A stretch of 64,000 nt of DNA. Origin: Ceriagrion tenellum. Taxonomy: Eukaryota; Arthropoda; Insecta; Odonata; Coenagrionidae. Made by a program: the position numbers and the translations under genes. Numbering within the stretch: the first letter of the stretch is position 1; every line of letters starts with the position of its first letter. Under the pieces are notes generated by a model. That model had not been told where the DNA came from, made no database searches, and was given only the letters and a program-made list of their open reading frames with translations. The stretch covers positions 118,468,085 to 118,532,084 of the forward strand of contig OY720640.1 of NCBI GenBank assembly GCA_963169105.1, given 5' to 3'. This document shows, one piece after another, positions 22,066 to 32,785 of this stretch.

Positions 22066-22314
22066 CCCCTTCAAGACTGATTATTTTGTGTTCATGTTTG
22101 AATCAATATCAGTATATTTTCCACCGCGCAAAAACATGTGTTTGAAAGCAAACGGAGTTGCTGCAATCAAGTACTGCCACCTGTCAAGGCAACTACATCA
22201 AAAAGACTGCTAGCGGCATTTTTTAAATACATGAATGGGGCGTGATGGACCCAACAGTCATACCAAAACATTCACTGGGACATATATATAACCCGTCAGT
22301 ATTGAAAGGGTTAA
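22062..22314. mobile_element. TTAA-flanked MITE B, sharing its TTAA with MITE A
   Basis: Starts TTAACCCCTTCAAGACTGA at 22062 and ends TCAGTATTGAAAGGGTTAA at 22314. TIRs of about 15 bp match with two or three changes. It is unrelated to MITE A in the interior; the two share only the CCCTTT-type tips and the single TTAA at 22062-22065. Confidence 0.85.
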
Positions 22315-22628
22315 TGTGATAGGGCCGAGTAATTCTTCCTTGAAATTAAATTATTCCTTCCTTCAATTCTCCTAGATGTATATACCACTTGGTCAGATTC
22401 GACATGAAAAATCACGATCCCAGAAATCGATAGAAGACTCGACATCGATCTACCGACACCATGTAGATACCTACATCGAACGCGATGAATTGATAGTAAT
22501 AAACAAGAAAAATGCACGAGAAAATGTATCAATGACGGATAGAGGCATAAAAAATAAATGCGTTAAATAATTGGCACTTATCTTAGATCGTTAATTAAAT
22601 AATTAAGAATAACTAGCTGACCCGTGCC

Positions 22629-22765
22629 AATATTTCGCAGAGTATGCAGCTTCTTTCAGTTTCTTCCTTCTTTCTTCCTGTTCTTCTACCTGTCGAATAT
22701 TTCGCACAGTATGCAGCTTCTTCCTGTTTCTTCCTTCATTCTTCCTGTTCTTCTAACTGTTTCTT
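22629..22765 (+). repeat. 67-bp tandem duplication, pyrimidine-rich
   Basis: Two units starting AATATTTCGCA at 22629 and 22696, each followed by AGTATGCAGCTTCTT and TTCCTGTTCTTCTA. It is preceded by ACTAGCTGACCCGTGC. Confidence 0.85.
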
Positions 22766-23147
22766 CCCATGGACAATTATTTGTTATTTATGTTTGAGTT
22801 AAAGATACATAACGAGAACGGTCACACTGATTGCATGTAGAATGTAAACAATCTAACTAAACGATGTGTTAATAGATGGCGCCTCCTATTATCTTTTAAG
22901 CACGTAACCGTAGACAATATATTAGTTCATTAAATTGAACAGATGGCACTGTGAATTTTTTATAATTTTTTTGACAAAAACTTTAATTTTAAAATTTTTA
23001 ACAAAAACTTTAATTTAAAATCATTTTCTCAAATTTTTTGTCAAAAGCGGTCAACATAAGCTTTAAAACGATATTTGAATAATTAATTTTCATGAAGAAT
23101 TATGGGAGTTATGGCGTTGCGACAAAAAAAACCTATGAGAAATAATA

Positions 23148-23400
23148 TATGTGGACCCCAGAAGTCAAGGGTTCTAAGTGACATTTAAAAAAAAGTAAGT
23201 TAGGTACGGGAATGGGATGTGAAAATATAAATCTGTTAGGTGGTTAAGGGATCCAAGTGATTTTCTTGACATGTTATGCTATCTAGGGTAATGCCTCTTA
23301 ACTACTTAGTGGGTTGTACCAAACATTTTCAACCGTGACTTAAGTTTTCTCAAAACAACGATCTTGTTACTTAGACCCCTTGACTTCTGGGGTCCTCATA
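23148..23400. mobile_element. TA-flanked MITE with about 37-bp TIRs
   Basis: TIRs at 23150-23186 and about 23362-23398 share GGACCCCAGAAGTCAAGG and TCTAAGT. TA dinucleotides flank both ends. The 175-bp interior has no frame. TA duplication suggests a Tc1/mariner-mobilised element. Confidence 0.75.
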
Positions 23401-23795
23401 TATGATTAAAAAATAAAGTGTTTGGATTTACGTACGTGCTCCTTGAAATTTTAAGATAGTTAGAACTAGATTATACGTGATTCATAAAAGAGACTAAATT
23501 CAAACTTTTTCCATAAATTTAGGCAGCTGTGAGAGGCAAAACCATTGATATTCAACCAAAAAACAATAGATATCCCCTGAATTTTTCAATGTATACAAGT
23601 ATTAAGTTTTAAATTGACTAAATTTTTTTCACGTCGCACAATGAAAACGCATAATTCAAAGAATCTTATTTTGCAATTCTGTAAAAACTTAGTTTAAACT
23701 GGCGGAACTTAAAACTGGCGGAGAGTAATTGATTCGTTCAAAATGTCTGGCAAACAAAAAAATTTAAACCGAGGTCCGTAGTATTACAACAATCA

Positions 23796-24015
23796 CCTCA
23801 ATCAACGGACGATTGCCGGACGATTCTGATGGCCCGTATGTCCCTGGAATCCCGAATGGCTGCTAAGTCTGTCATCAGGTTTTCCAGGGACCGGACCAAC
23901 AGAACTTGAAATACATCCATGCCCTGGATGGTGAACAACCCACCTAGGCGGGACTCGAACCCACGACCCTCAGTTCAGCTGGCGAGGACTTTACCCCGCC
24001 GCCACCGTGGCCAGC
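23796..24015 (-). mobile_element. tRNA-derived SINE family B, copy 1
   Basis: Reverse-strand head GCCACGGTGGCGGCGGGGTA at 24015 downward with the Pol III B box GGTTCGAGTCC (about 23950-23960). The tail includes CCCTGGATGG... and GGTCCGGTCCCTGGAAAAC, CTGATGAC and GAATCGTCCGGCA. The copy at 39988-40197 matches throughout. Confidence 0.85.
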
Positions 24016-24539
24016 ATGAAAAAATAGACTCATTCTATTTAACCTCCAAGAGGCATTTCGATTCTGCCAAAATACCGTATAACATTGGGTTAAATCGTAA
24101 TCACATTCCTGTGAGCAGGGATACCACATCCGAAAAAAATAAGTTAAATTGCCGGACTAGGACATATTTTCAAAAATGTAAATATTCATATTTGCATAGA
24201 GATGTTCGTATTTTTATCTATATTTTTAGCGTTAAGTATTATGGTTGGACTTGTCTTGAGAAACATAAGTGAAATATATCTGTGACTAAATACGTTTTTA
24301 TGGGAAATAAATTCCGTTCACGAAAAAATCGGCGATTTAAAGTGGTAACAGCCTAAAGAAGGAGGCCGCGGGGGCAGGTTCAGCTTCACTCGTATCGTTA
24401 ACATATATTTGATTCAATTTATACAAATATATATGTTCCACAACTGTCTTTGGTACTCGAGGAGTGTAGTTATATGAAACGCGCAGACTGTTGAAATTAG
24501 GCAATGTTGGTCATAGTCATGTTTATAGCATACAATTTC

Positions 24540-24800
24540 AATGCACCTTTTGTGGACAGGCTCGAAGCGACCTGTAATAAGAACTTTGCTCTCTCACTTT
24601 CGGGGATCACTACGTCCAATAACCCCGCACAAGTCGACTAAAGTGTATGAATATACATTTGGATTACACGAGAAAAAGCACCATTACCAAAAAGATAAGT
24701 GGTCTGACATAAATGGAACATTTCGGCCTGGACCAATAATCGAACCACGGACCTTTGGTTTGTCCGACCAATACGCAGACCACTACGCTATCCAGGGTTC
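24540..24800 (-). mobile_element. tRNA-derived SINE family C, copy 1
   Basis: The reverse strand from about 24795 gives a complete tRNA-like head: acceptor halves CCTGGAT and GTCCAGG, A box TAGCGTAGTGG, an anticodon-arm-like stem TTGGT/ACCAA with a seven-base loop, and B box GGTTCGATTAT. The loop lacks U33, so it would not decode. The unrelated body continues to about 24540; the 3' boundary is uncertain. Confidence 0.8.
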
Positions 24801-24839
24801 CTGAGGAAGCGTAGTTATGAATGAATGGCGTAGTTTGGT

Positions 24840-25035
24840 TCCTCAGGAAGCCTCGATATCTTAGGGGTCTGCGCATCGGTCCGGCAAACCAAAGGTCCGT
24901 GGTTCGATTCCCGGTCCAGGCCGAAATGTTCCATTTATGTCGAACCTACTACGCTATTTATGTCAAACTTACGTCTGCGCATCGGTCCGGCAAACCAAAG
25001 GTCCGTGGTTCTATTCCCGGTCCAGGCCGAATTTT
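24840..25035 (+). mobile_element. tRNA-derived SINE family C, two plus-strand heads
   Basis: TCTGCGCATCGGTCCGGCAA and GGTTCGATTCCCGG occur at about 24870-24925; the same block recurs at about 24973-25030 with B box GGTTCTATTCC. Both are followed by GGTCCAGGCCGAA. The first has lost its A-box side. Together with copy 1 they form a head-to-head arrangement around GGTTCCTGAGGAAGC / GCTTCCTGAGGAACC. Confidence 0.8.
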
Positions 25036-25040
25036 TCTCA

Positions 25041-25696
25041 TGGCAATTTCATCAAAAATTTCATCTGCTATGCTTGAATACTTTCATAACTGGAGCAATA
25101 TATACCGTAGATACATCACTTCTCAAGGAATGACGAACTACTTGTGTCAAACCGAAGAAAATGCGAACAAGTCTGTTCATGCCTGCCTAAAATAAAATTA
25201 AAGTAATTCTCACAGGTAATTGACATAAATATATCTATCGCCTTTGAACGATTTTGAGTGAGTGGATTTTGAAATAAAATGTTCGTAACTGGTATATACA
25301 TTTCGTTGGCGGTGGGAGAAAAATACTTACGAACGATTTACCGAAGAGAAGTTAGGCTGCAAGTGAAAAAGAGGTATGAAATTCAGGGGTTCCCCAGTCT
25401 AAAAGAGATCTCTTCCGATTGAATCAGAATGCATTCCGTGAATCGGACATTAAAAATTGTCACGGGAGGAAGAAACCCCTTATATTACTATACAAAAAGC
25501 GCGTAAGGAGAGAGAATTTTATTGGAATAATCATTTACATTCCGTCAGATTTACATTAAAAAAAACAAAATGAAAAAAACAAGGCCTCCACGCATTTACA
25601 AAAAGCCGAAAGGTGGGACCGATTTCTTTTTTGGAAACCATAACCAAGGCATAAATGTACTAATTAAAAAAAAACTACTCGAATCTTTCTGAATAT
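25041..25696. other. No recognisable feature
   Basis: AT-rich sequence without repeat matches elsewhere in the window. Confidence 0.5.
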
Positions 25697-26023
25697 AATA
25701 AGTGAGATAGTGGGGGATCGGGTTGGTGTAGTGGCTAGAGTACTCGTCTACCACACGGGCGGCCAGGGTTCAAATCCCTACATAGGCGGATGTTTTTCAG
25801 AGGGAACCCTATACCTACTTAAGTGCCTTGTGGAGAGCTCTTCAAGTTCCGTCTCCATCTGTCGGTTGAGACGTTAAGCCGCGGGCCCCTTGGCGCCTTT
25901 CGTTAAGGGCAGGCTAATGCCGACGCCTGGTTTCTATCCACCCTTCCTCCCTTACCTATCCACTATGGCGCAAATGACCTTAGCCGTCGCCTCCCCAAAT
26001 ATCCAATCCAATAAGTGAGATAG
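25697..26023 (+). mobile_element. tRNA-derived SINE family A, copy 1, intact TSD
   Basis: A 14-bp direct repeat AATAAGTGAGATAG at 25697-25710 and 26010-26023 brackets a 299-bp body. The Pol III A box TGGTGTAGTGG (25724-25734) and B box GGTTCAAATCC (25767-25777) match the consensus at normal spacing. The body then carries GTCGGTTGAGACGTTAAGCC, CCTTCCTCCCTTACCTATCC and GCGCAAATGACCTTAGCCG, also present in copy 2 at 41.9 kb. Confidence 0.95.
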
Positions 26024-27105
26024 CGTAATTCCAACGCAAGATATATTATATCGATATGAGAGATAAATGAGCGAGAAGGGAAGACGAAGGCTGGGAACAG
26101 TCGCGGATATTGGGTCTTAAATTGCTAGGAGAAAAAAAATTACACAAGCTTAAATGTTTTAAGAAGACCAGACGGAATGGGAGAGGCGTCTTTGAGGTGT
26201 GGGTTGGTGAGACGCTAAACATACACACACAAGAGTATCGAGAGATTGAAGGAAAGGAGTGCAATAGAGAGAAGTGTGTCGACCACTCATGCGATCATAA
26301 AAATTGCCATCAATTAAGTGAATCTCGACGTAAACTGAGAGATTGAAACAGGTAATTGCTCATTAGAACCGATCAAAATGCTAAATATATCTGATCTTAA
26401 ACTAAAACAATCACTCAGCTACTTCATAATTTCAGCTGGGAGAGCAAGAATATATAGTATAAGGGATTACATATTACACAAATACTTTCATTAAAGAAGC
26501 ATAAATAATATGCGATTAAGAATGTTTTGCACAAAAAGTTTACCTAAATTTTTGGTTAAACTCTCAGGTAGCAAAAATTAAAAAACCTTTCTACGCAAAA
26601 AATGTCATCGTTCGTTCACCACTGTGGAGATTTACAGAAAAATGCTTGCCCTATAAAATATTTATTGGGTTACCTACCGGTTTTGGCGAATTAAAGTAGA
26701 AGAGAGTAGAGAAGGTCATTAAGTGATCCCTTTCTTCTCTTCTGCCTCCTATCCCACTTCACCCGGCCATCAAGCATATTCTCGTCTTTCCTCGCTCAGC
26801 CAACATTTACCTCTCAATCACGGCCTTCAGCAACCTTAAGTCCCTCGTAGCCTGCTTCAACCAACAACTACTCCGCTTTGTCTAAATCACCCCCTGAAGT
26901 TGGCACTCTTTACCACACCGTGTCGAGCACATCCTCGCTTGTCATATATTCCACCATTTTCCACTGGGACTAAAATTTGAAATTTTTACCATCCGTCCCT
27001 AGCCTTCATTTTGGCCATCGAGAAGCAAGAACAACTCGAAAAAAATCCTCTGCGGTATCATCATTTTTCTTAATTGAATGGTTTGCGGCGTGACTTGGTG
27101 AAATT
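26024..27105. other. No recognisable feature
   Basis: Short chance frames only; no repeats shared with the rest of the window. Confidence 0.5.
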
Positions 27106-27833
27106 GCTTCATGTTGAAATGAATTACTTTGTAAATTTCACATAGATGACTTTAATTTCCGCCAGTTTCGTCGCTGTGCGGCATCACCAGGTACAAATAC
27201 AGGAAATACACAACCATATATACACCGAGTCGATGGGAGTGGAAGGCTGGGCAAGGGGGGGAAGGGGTTTAGCTGGATGGCCGGAGGGTGGAGGGGGGGG
27301 GGTGAATTTCCAGGGAAGAGGAAAGCTAGGAAGATGGGTGTGGTGTGGGCTTCCAGCTATACCCCTCCCCCACCTTGCTCAGCCTTTCCACCCTCATTGA
27401 CTCAGTGTATATATGGTGTGACGTCGGGATCCCTAAAATGATAACAAATTCCCTTGGAATATTAATTTGGCATTGCCCCACTTTAATACACGTCTCTCCA
27501 CTTCAACGTTCTTTTTTTAACAATCCTCCCTTCTTTTAATCAACAACAACATAGCAACCTTTTACACAAACAATAAACAATATAAAACATCAATATAGAT
27601 AAACATACATTAACATATAAATTAATTCCAGCAAAACCCAAATAACGAACGAAAATTAAATAAATAAAATAAAAATAAATAAAAATGGAATTAAACAAAG
27701 GCAGGCACGACGTTACAATGGTTGTGCATTTCCTGCATTTGTAACCTGGTGATGTCGCACAGCGATGAAACTGGTAGTTATTAAAGTCACCTACGTGAAA
27801 TTTACAAAGATATTCATTTCAACATAATTTTTC
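27106..27833. mobile_element. Long inverted-repeat (foldback) element, split by a solo LTR
   Basis: The left arm (about 27110-27256) and right arm (about 27372-27416 joined to 27722-27830) are reverse complements over about 145 bp. Landmarks include TTTGTAAATTTCAC, GCATCACCAGGTACAAAT and CAACCATATATACACC on the left. The interior is G-rich. The right arm is continuous only after removing the 301-bp LTR plus one copy of its ATGG duplication. Superfamily unknown; no TSD of the foldback element was found. Confidence 0.85.
27413..27721. mobile_element. Solo LTR, copy 2, with 4-bp TSD
   Basis: Body 27417-27717 starts TGTGACGTCG and ends CGACGTTACA, flanked by ATGG (27413-27416 and 27718-27721). 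It is the reverse complement of the LTR at 9726-10027 with scattered differences. The pre-insertion site is readable from the partner arm of the host inverted repeat, which confirms both boundaries. Confidence 0.9.
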
Positions 27834-30520
27834 TATTCAGCACGAATTCGATGGTAACGCCCAAGTAAATACAAAACGGAAAGGAAGGGATATACATCTC
27901 CTTTTTGCAAAACGGATGAGCGAACGCGACTTGGCCTGTAGGTGTATTAATAACCGTAGAACGCATTATACGCGACCAGTTCGTGATGAGAGCATTGGGA
28001 GTGAAACGAGAGGAAAGTACGCCGGAGGTGAAGGGTAGAGGTGGGCGTGGCATCGGAGTGGGGGGGGGGGAGAAGCAATGCGGGACAAGTTATAAGCCTA
28101 CCAATACTTACTACTACTACCTGATCGTGTTGAAGGAGGGAAAGCAGGGTGGGGAGAGGTTTTTAAAAAGGGTGTGGCCGGCCCCGAGGGAGGACGTGAA
28201 GGGAGGGGCGCACTCCCCTCATCTGCCGTCGAGAGGAGACCGCGTTTCCATGACTTCCTCCTCCACCACGCCGATCGGTCCACTTCTGCGCGCACGTGTT
28301 CCCCCTCACAAACATCGCCCGCCACTGCTGCACTCTCTGCCCTTAAAAACGGCCCCACTTTTCCACCTTTAGCCTCCCTCGCACTCCGTATCTCCATTCT
28401 CTCTCTCTCTCTCATGGGAATGGAATGGGAGAGGATTTGGTCCGTGTGGGAAAAGCTATGCACACTACCCACTCACATACGAAGAACAGTACAGAAGGAG
28501 AAGGTTTAGTGCGTTGTACCGTTTCGTCAAATACCTTTCTGAGAGATTTCCTTTTATCCCACGTCTACTCTCCAATAAATATCACATTGGCAAGTATGAA
28601 AGGCAAGGCAGGGCAAGGCTTGAAAGTAATCCCGAAACAGTCCAGCCACTTCATACTTGTTTATTACCAAATTTGCAGTAATACAGAGTAGCAAAAAACG
28701 TACCAACTTGCCATCGTGCCCTTGCTTTACAATTGCTGCCTCTTCAGGGTTTGGATGTTTTCTCTGGCGTCATCGTTACCGAAAGAAGATTAGTCTGAAT
28801 TGGTTCACTCATTCGAGTAGCGGAGATTATTAAGTTTTATCAAGTTATCGATAGAACAGTATTTTGTAGAACAATGAATTAGATATAAAATATTGTGTGA
28901 AATGCATGAACAGGCATAATAATAACACGAGGATAACAGGATGTGTTTAAAGATCAACTGTTCAGGGCAAAAGGTTTAGCCGTTTACCAAGATTTCATAA
29001 AAGCAGGCATTGAGTCAAGGAAAGGCTAAAACATCGAGCAGCTTTGATAATAATCGATGGTGGAAAAACTGTCTGCAAACACTGTCGGGGCGTAAGTCAT
29101 GTTCATGTCATAGAATATAATGCGGCCCTCACTGATAAATACTCTGGATATTTTAAAATGGGCTAAGATGGCGCTCAGTACGTAGGGCACTGAGCCATCC
29201 ATTCGAAATCACAGCGCATACTCTGGTTTTAACCTGGCGGATAGGAGCTGGAAGTAACATGGTACAAACAATATTCGCAGAGAGGTACATTAAGATGTCG
29301 AATACGAAAATGTGAGGCTGTAATTTCGCGATGGTGAATGGGCAAAAATAAAATGGCCAAATGACTTTCCAGATCCTTGTAAACGGTAGCCTGAAACAAT
29401 CCGAGGGGGCATCAATAAACGGGCAGAGAAAAATATTTTGAAATCGTAGTTTAAAAGTTTATGAGTTTACTTCTCCAATGCTTAAAAAAAACATTATTAC
29501 TATCGGCTGTCATCAATCGTGTTATATCCATGTTAACAATGTAAATATTGGGATTGAATCCAACAACAGATCAAAGTTTAAACGCAGCTCCTTGTAGAAT
29601 GATATTTGTCCGTAGTACAGTCAACCTGTCGGACATAGATTGCAGGCAAGGGAAAATGAATAGTGTATTATAACAGCAAGGGAAGCAAAAGGTGATAAGC
29701 GACGCGGATAAGCGAATCGGAGGCAGGTATGACTTTATATCGGATTTGTGCACCGGGGATTTGGATCCCTCAGTGTTCTGAAGGATGTGCAATCGTGACC
29801 TCGTGGCCGCAAACGATGGATTTTCGGGCAATCCTTGCAAAAGCGTCAAGTACAAAGGTTGCGGGATCTACTCCGCTATCCATGACTCTAAAATTTAAAA
29901 TTGGACGCAAAGATATATTTTCGAATGCTGGCGTGCGAAGAAGGCTTTTCTGGCTGTTACAAGAATTTGAATTTACTTCAGCCTCCCCCATCACGGATAC
30001 GTGCTGACCACCTGGGAGAGACGGAGAGAGAAAGGCATGTTGCCCGATTCAACGGACAACAGGATCGTCGAGCCGAACGAAATTACAATACATCATCGCT
30101 TTCCTTTGAATAAATTTTATTATCTCCCCTGCTCACTGGGAGAGGCGATGTTCCAAACCAACAAAAGGACCCGGAGCTTTTTATGATTCCATCAATGACT
30201 GCAGAATCGGATTAGAGAATGAGTCATAAAGGACATCTTTCATCTGATAACAAACCTTTTTTTCCACGTGTTGGGCCCATCGTCCACTTTCGAAAGACTG
30301 GCTTTTCGTGGCTTTCCCGAATACTTTGCGAAGCGTGTTTAAACGCTTTCTGTGGTAGTGTGAAATTTTCCCCGCAGGCTTTTTTGTATCAGCACCACAA
30401 GCATGTTATGACGTAAATAACTTCCTTGCATGGCCATTTCCAGACCCTCTAGAAGCATCAAAACCGGTGTTCGGGTTCTGCGTTTTCAGCCGCCATCGAC
30501 AGTACCTTATTATCAACTAG
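27834..30520. other. No recognised gene
   Basis: About 27960-28440 is GC- and CpG-richer than its flanks with overlapping frames up to 129 residues on both strands, none recognisable. It could be a promoter-proximal or 5' UTR region, but nothing decides this. The rest is AT-rich and featureless to me. Confidence 0.4.
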
Positions 30521-31000
30521 TAATAATAATAATAAATCATAATTTTATTGCCCCTATAAACATTATCCAAGGTTACATAATCACTTAGCAAAAATAGCTG
30601 ACAGGAACTTTAGGTGACCCATAAGGCATTGCCTGCTGTCGGGGGCACCTTCAGGACAGATACAATACATAGAGAAAAATGATCACCACAGAAGCGACAG
30701 TATAAAAGTTAATATAAAAAAAAATTCAACAATCAGAGTTTAACTAGCTTAAGAAAAGATTTAATATGATTGCTCTATTTGATTTGTCGTGGCAAAGAAT
30801 TGATACAAACTAGAGGTAAGACAAATGGAAATTATTACTAGAGTTTAATTTATAAACACAGGATTTCCCGAAAGGTTGTCACAACAATTTCTTAAAAAAT
30901 TATCATATACCAAATTTACCAAATAGTCGAACGATAGTATAGGTAAAATTTCAACTGAACAACTACTAAGCAAAAGGTAAATGATATAGTCCTGCTCCAA
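30521..31000 (-). mobile_element. LINE 3' end with (ATT)n tail
   Basis: The reverse strand ends in (ATT)n at 30521-30535 after GGGGCAATAAAATTATGA. The block CATAAGGCATTG at about 30628-30640 recurs in the LINE 3' region at 48.4-48.6 kb (TATAAGGCATTG), so both are probably 3' UTRs of related elements. The upstream boundary is not clear. Confidence 0.45.
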
Positions 31001-31130
31001 CCAACCGATCATATTTTTCTATCGATTATAATCATTTAGATGGTAAATATGTTTCCCATTTTAATACAAAAACTTTAAACAAGAGAGCAACACTCGAAAA
31101 AAGACGATGCGTTATAATTAAATACTATTT

Positions 31131-31256
31131 TTGTGAACAGATTTAGACGAGATAAGGTGGAATTTCGTCACATTGAAACAGAAACAACAATTGCACTATT
31201 CCACAAGGTATTTTGATGCGTACTTGTGGAATAGGGAAATTGCTGTCTCTGTTTTA
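31131..31256. mobile_element. Penelope-like terminal repeat remnant, central part deleted
   Basis: AACAGATTTAGACGAGATA, GTGGAATTTCGTCA and CAATTGCACTATTCCACAAG parallel the sequence at 52585-52670, and the inverted counterpart CTTGTGGAATAGGGAAATTG follows at once. The central part with the hammerhead-like core is gone. Confidence 0.55.
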
Positions 31257-31364
31257 AATACTATTATCAAGCTTAGTTCAATAACTTAAGAATAGAGAAC
31301 AACAGCATAGTTGGATTTAAACTTAATTTCATGAAATTGAGTTTCTCATTTCCATAATTTCCAA

Positions 31365-31888
31365 TCTACATAATACCATGCAAGCCGCCGCAGGGGCGTG
31401 TGGCAGGAGGTGTTATGTCACCAGGCATGTAAAGATGTAAGGTTTTTGGAGATGAAATGGTGACATGAATTATAGGAGTGTATTTAACGAACTTTATTTT
31501 TATTGTGATCGCTTATTGTTCGCGGAAAGCACGAGTTCTTGCACCTATCTGTTCGGCAATGTATCTCTATTATTTTATCGCATCTGTCACACCTAGAGAT
31601 TTAGTGAGGAGTCATGATAATATTCTCTTTGTCGCTCTGAAAAACATCATTTCTGAATTTCTGAAGAGACCTAAGCCTAGCGTGCAGCCTCCGAGTCCCT
31701 AAGGGCTCCCACCTTAATCCCTCTAAAAGTTGTGAGACACTATATGTACGCTCGTAGCAATTTTTAACAAAGCGTGCTGATTTCCTTTGTATTTCATAAA
31801 TATTTTTGGTTAAATCTATTTGATCAGAGTCCCAAATGCTCGCGGCGTATTCGAGGTGTGGCCTAACCAGAGAGAAGTAGCATGTCAT
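31365..31888 (-). mobile_element. LINE family F3, 5'-truncated copy 1
   Basis: Reverse-strand frame (31888 to about 31601): YFSLVRPHLEYAASIWDS, IQRKSARFVKNCYERTYSVS, QLLEGLRWEPLGTRRLHARL. The 3' UTR ends at about 31375 with the hairpin CGCC-CCTGC-GGCG inside the CCTGC outer stem, then a very short tail. F3 is shared with 43283-43890 and is distinct from F1 and F2. Its 5' end abuts the tail of an F2 fragment. Confidence 0.85.
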
Positions 31889-31950
31889 GGATCTACATCT
31901 ACATCTACGTCATACCCTGCAAGCCACCCAAAGGGTGTGTGGCAGGGGAA
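31889..31950 (-). mobile_element. LINE family F2, 3'-terminal fragment of about 60 bp
   Basis: Only the 3' hairpin (CACCC-TTT-GGGTG within CCCTGC/GCAGGG) and the (GATGTA)n tail remain. It ends exactly where F3 starts. Confidence 0.85.
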
Positions 31951-31979
31951 CCGTCTCCGTCCGGGTGAATTGGTCCATT

Positions 31980-32024
31980 CTTCCTTGATGACGAGATTTG
32001 ACACGGCCCTCGTCATCAAGGAAG
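31980..32024. repeat. Perfect 16-bp hairpin
   Basis: CTTCCTTGATGACGAG and CTCGTCATCAAGGAAG, separated by 13 bases. Lies between the F2 tail and the F1 copy. Confidence 0.9.
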
Positions 32025-32055
32025 CTGATGCTCATTACATTCATTCTATTCACTC

Positions 32056-32785
32056 TAGGCAAATGCGACGAGAGAGTGCGAGAAAGAAGCTATTTTACAC
32101 TTGTCAGGCCTCATTTAGAATATGCCGCTAGTATATGGGATCCGTACGAGGAAGGTATGATAAAAGAATTAGAGCGTGTGCAAAGGAGATCCGCTAGATT
32201 TCTTAAAGGCCGTTATGGTAATTGTATAAAAGTTACGAGTTAAACAGAAGAACTAGGATGGGAATTACTATCAGAACGCAGGTTAAAATTTAGGTAAAAC
32301 CTTTTAAGTAAATTCGAAACCGATTTGTTCACAGATGACGTTAGATATATATTGAGAACTCCTGCGTTTTACGCTAGGTTTGATCAGATTAACAAGATTA
32401 GAGAGATAGATTGTCGTACCGATAGATTTAAAATGTCATTTTTCCCTCGTACTATAAGAGAGAACAATAGGCAGCGTTTCAAAGGGATAGGTAGGTGAAA
32501 TATAGTAAGAGTAGTCTGTAGTGCATGATGCATGTAATAACAACCAATAATCCCTTTCTTATTATGTAGATACTAACCATCTAGCTGCATGTGACCCTGT
32601 TATTTAGCATGTCTCCATTAAATATCCTAGTTGCATGTCAATAGTGATCCTTTCCATATCAATTAGAATAGAATTATACCATGCCAATAGTGAGCCTATC
32701 AAACATTTGGTGATCTTCACTTCCTGCCACACACCCTCGTGGTGGCTCGCAGGGTATTACGTAGATGTAGATGTAGATTCTTCCA
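32056..32785 (+). mobile_element. LINE family F1, 5'-truncated copy
   Basis: Encodes CDERVRERSYFTLVRPHLEY, ASIWDPYEEGMIKELERVQ and RRSARFLKGRYGNCIKV, then a stop at about 32240 where the copy at 50.1 kb reads on. The remaining C-terminus follows with another stop, then the complete F1 3' UTR, hairpin and (GTAGAT)n tail at about 32725-32777. A small insertion of about 45 bp is present in the 3' UTR near 32645-32700 relative to the other copies. Confidence 0.9.

Noticed and set aside
24720..24795. Functional tRNA gene
   Set aside because: Cloverleaf pairing is partly kept, but U33 is missing, the B box is changed and the unit is embedded in a repeated SINE body.
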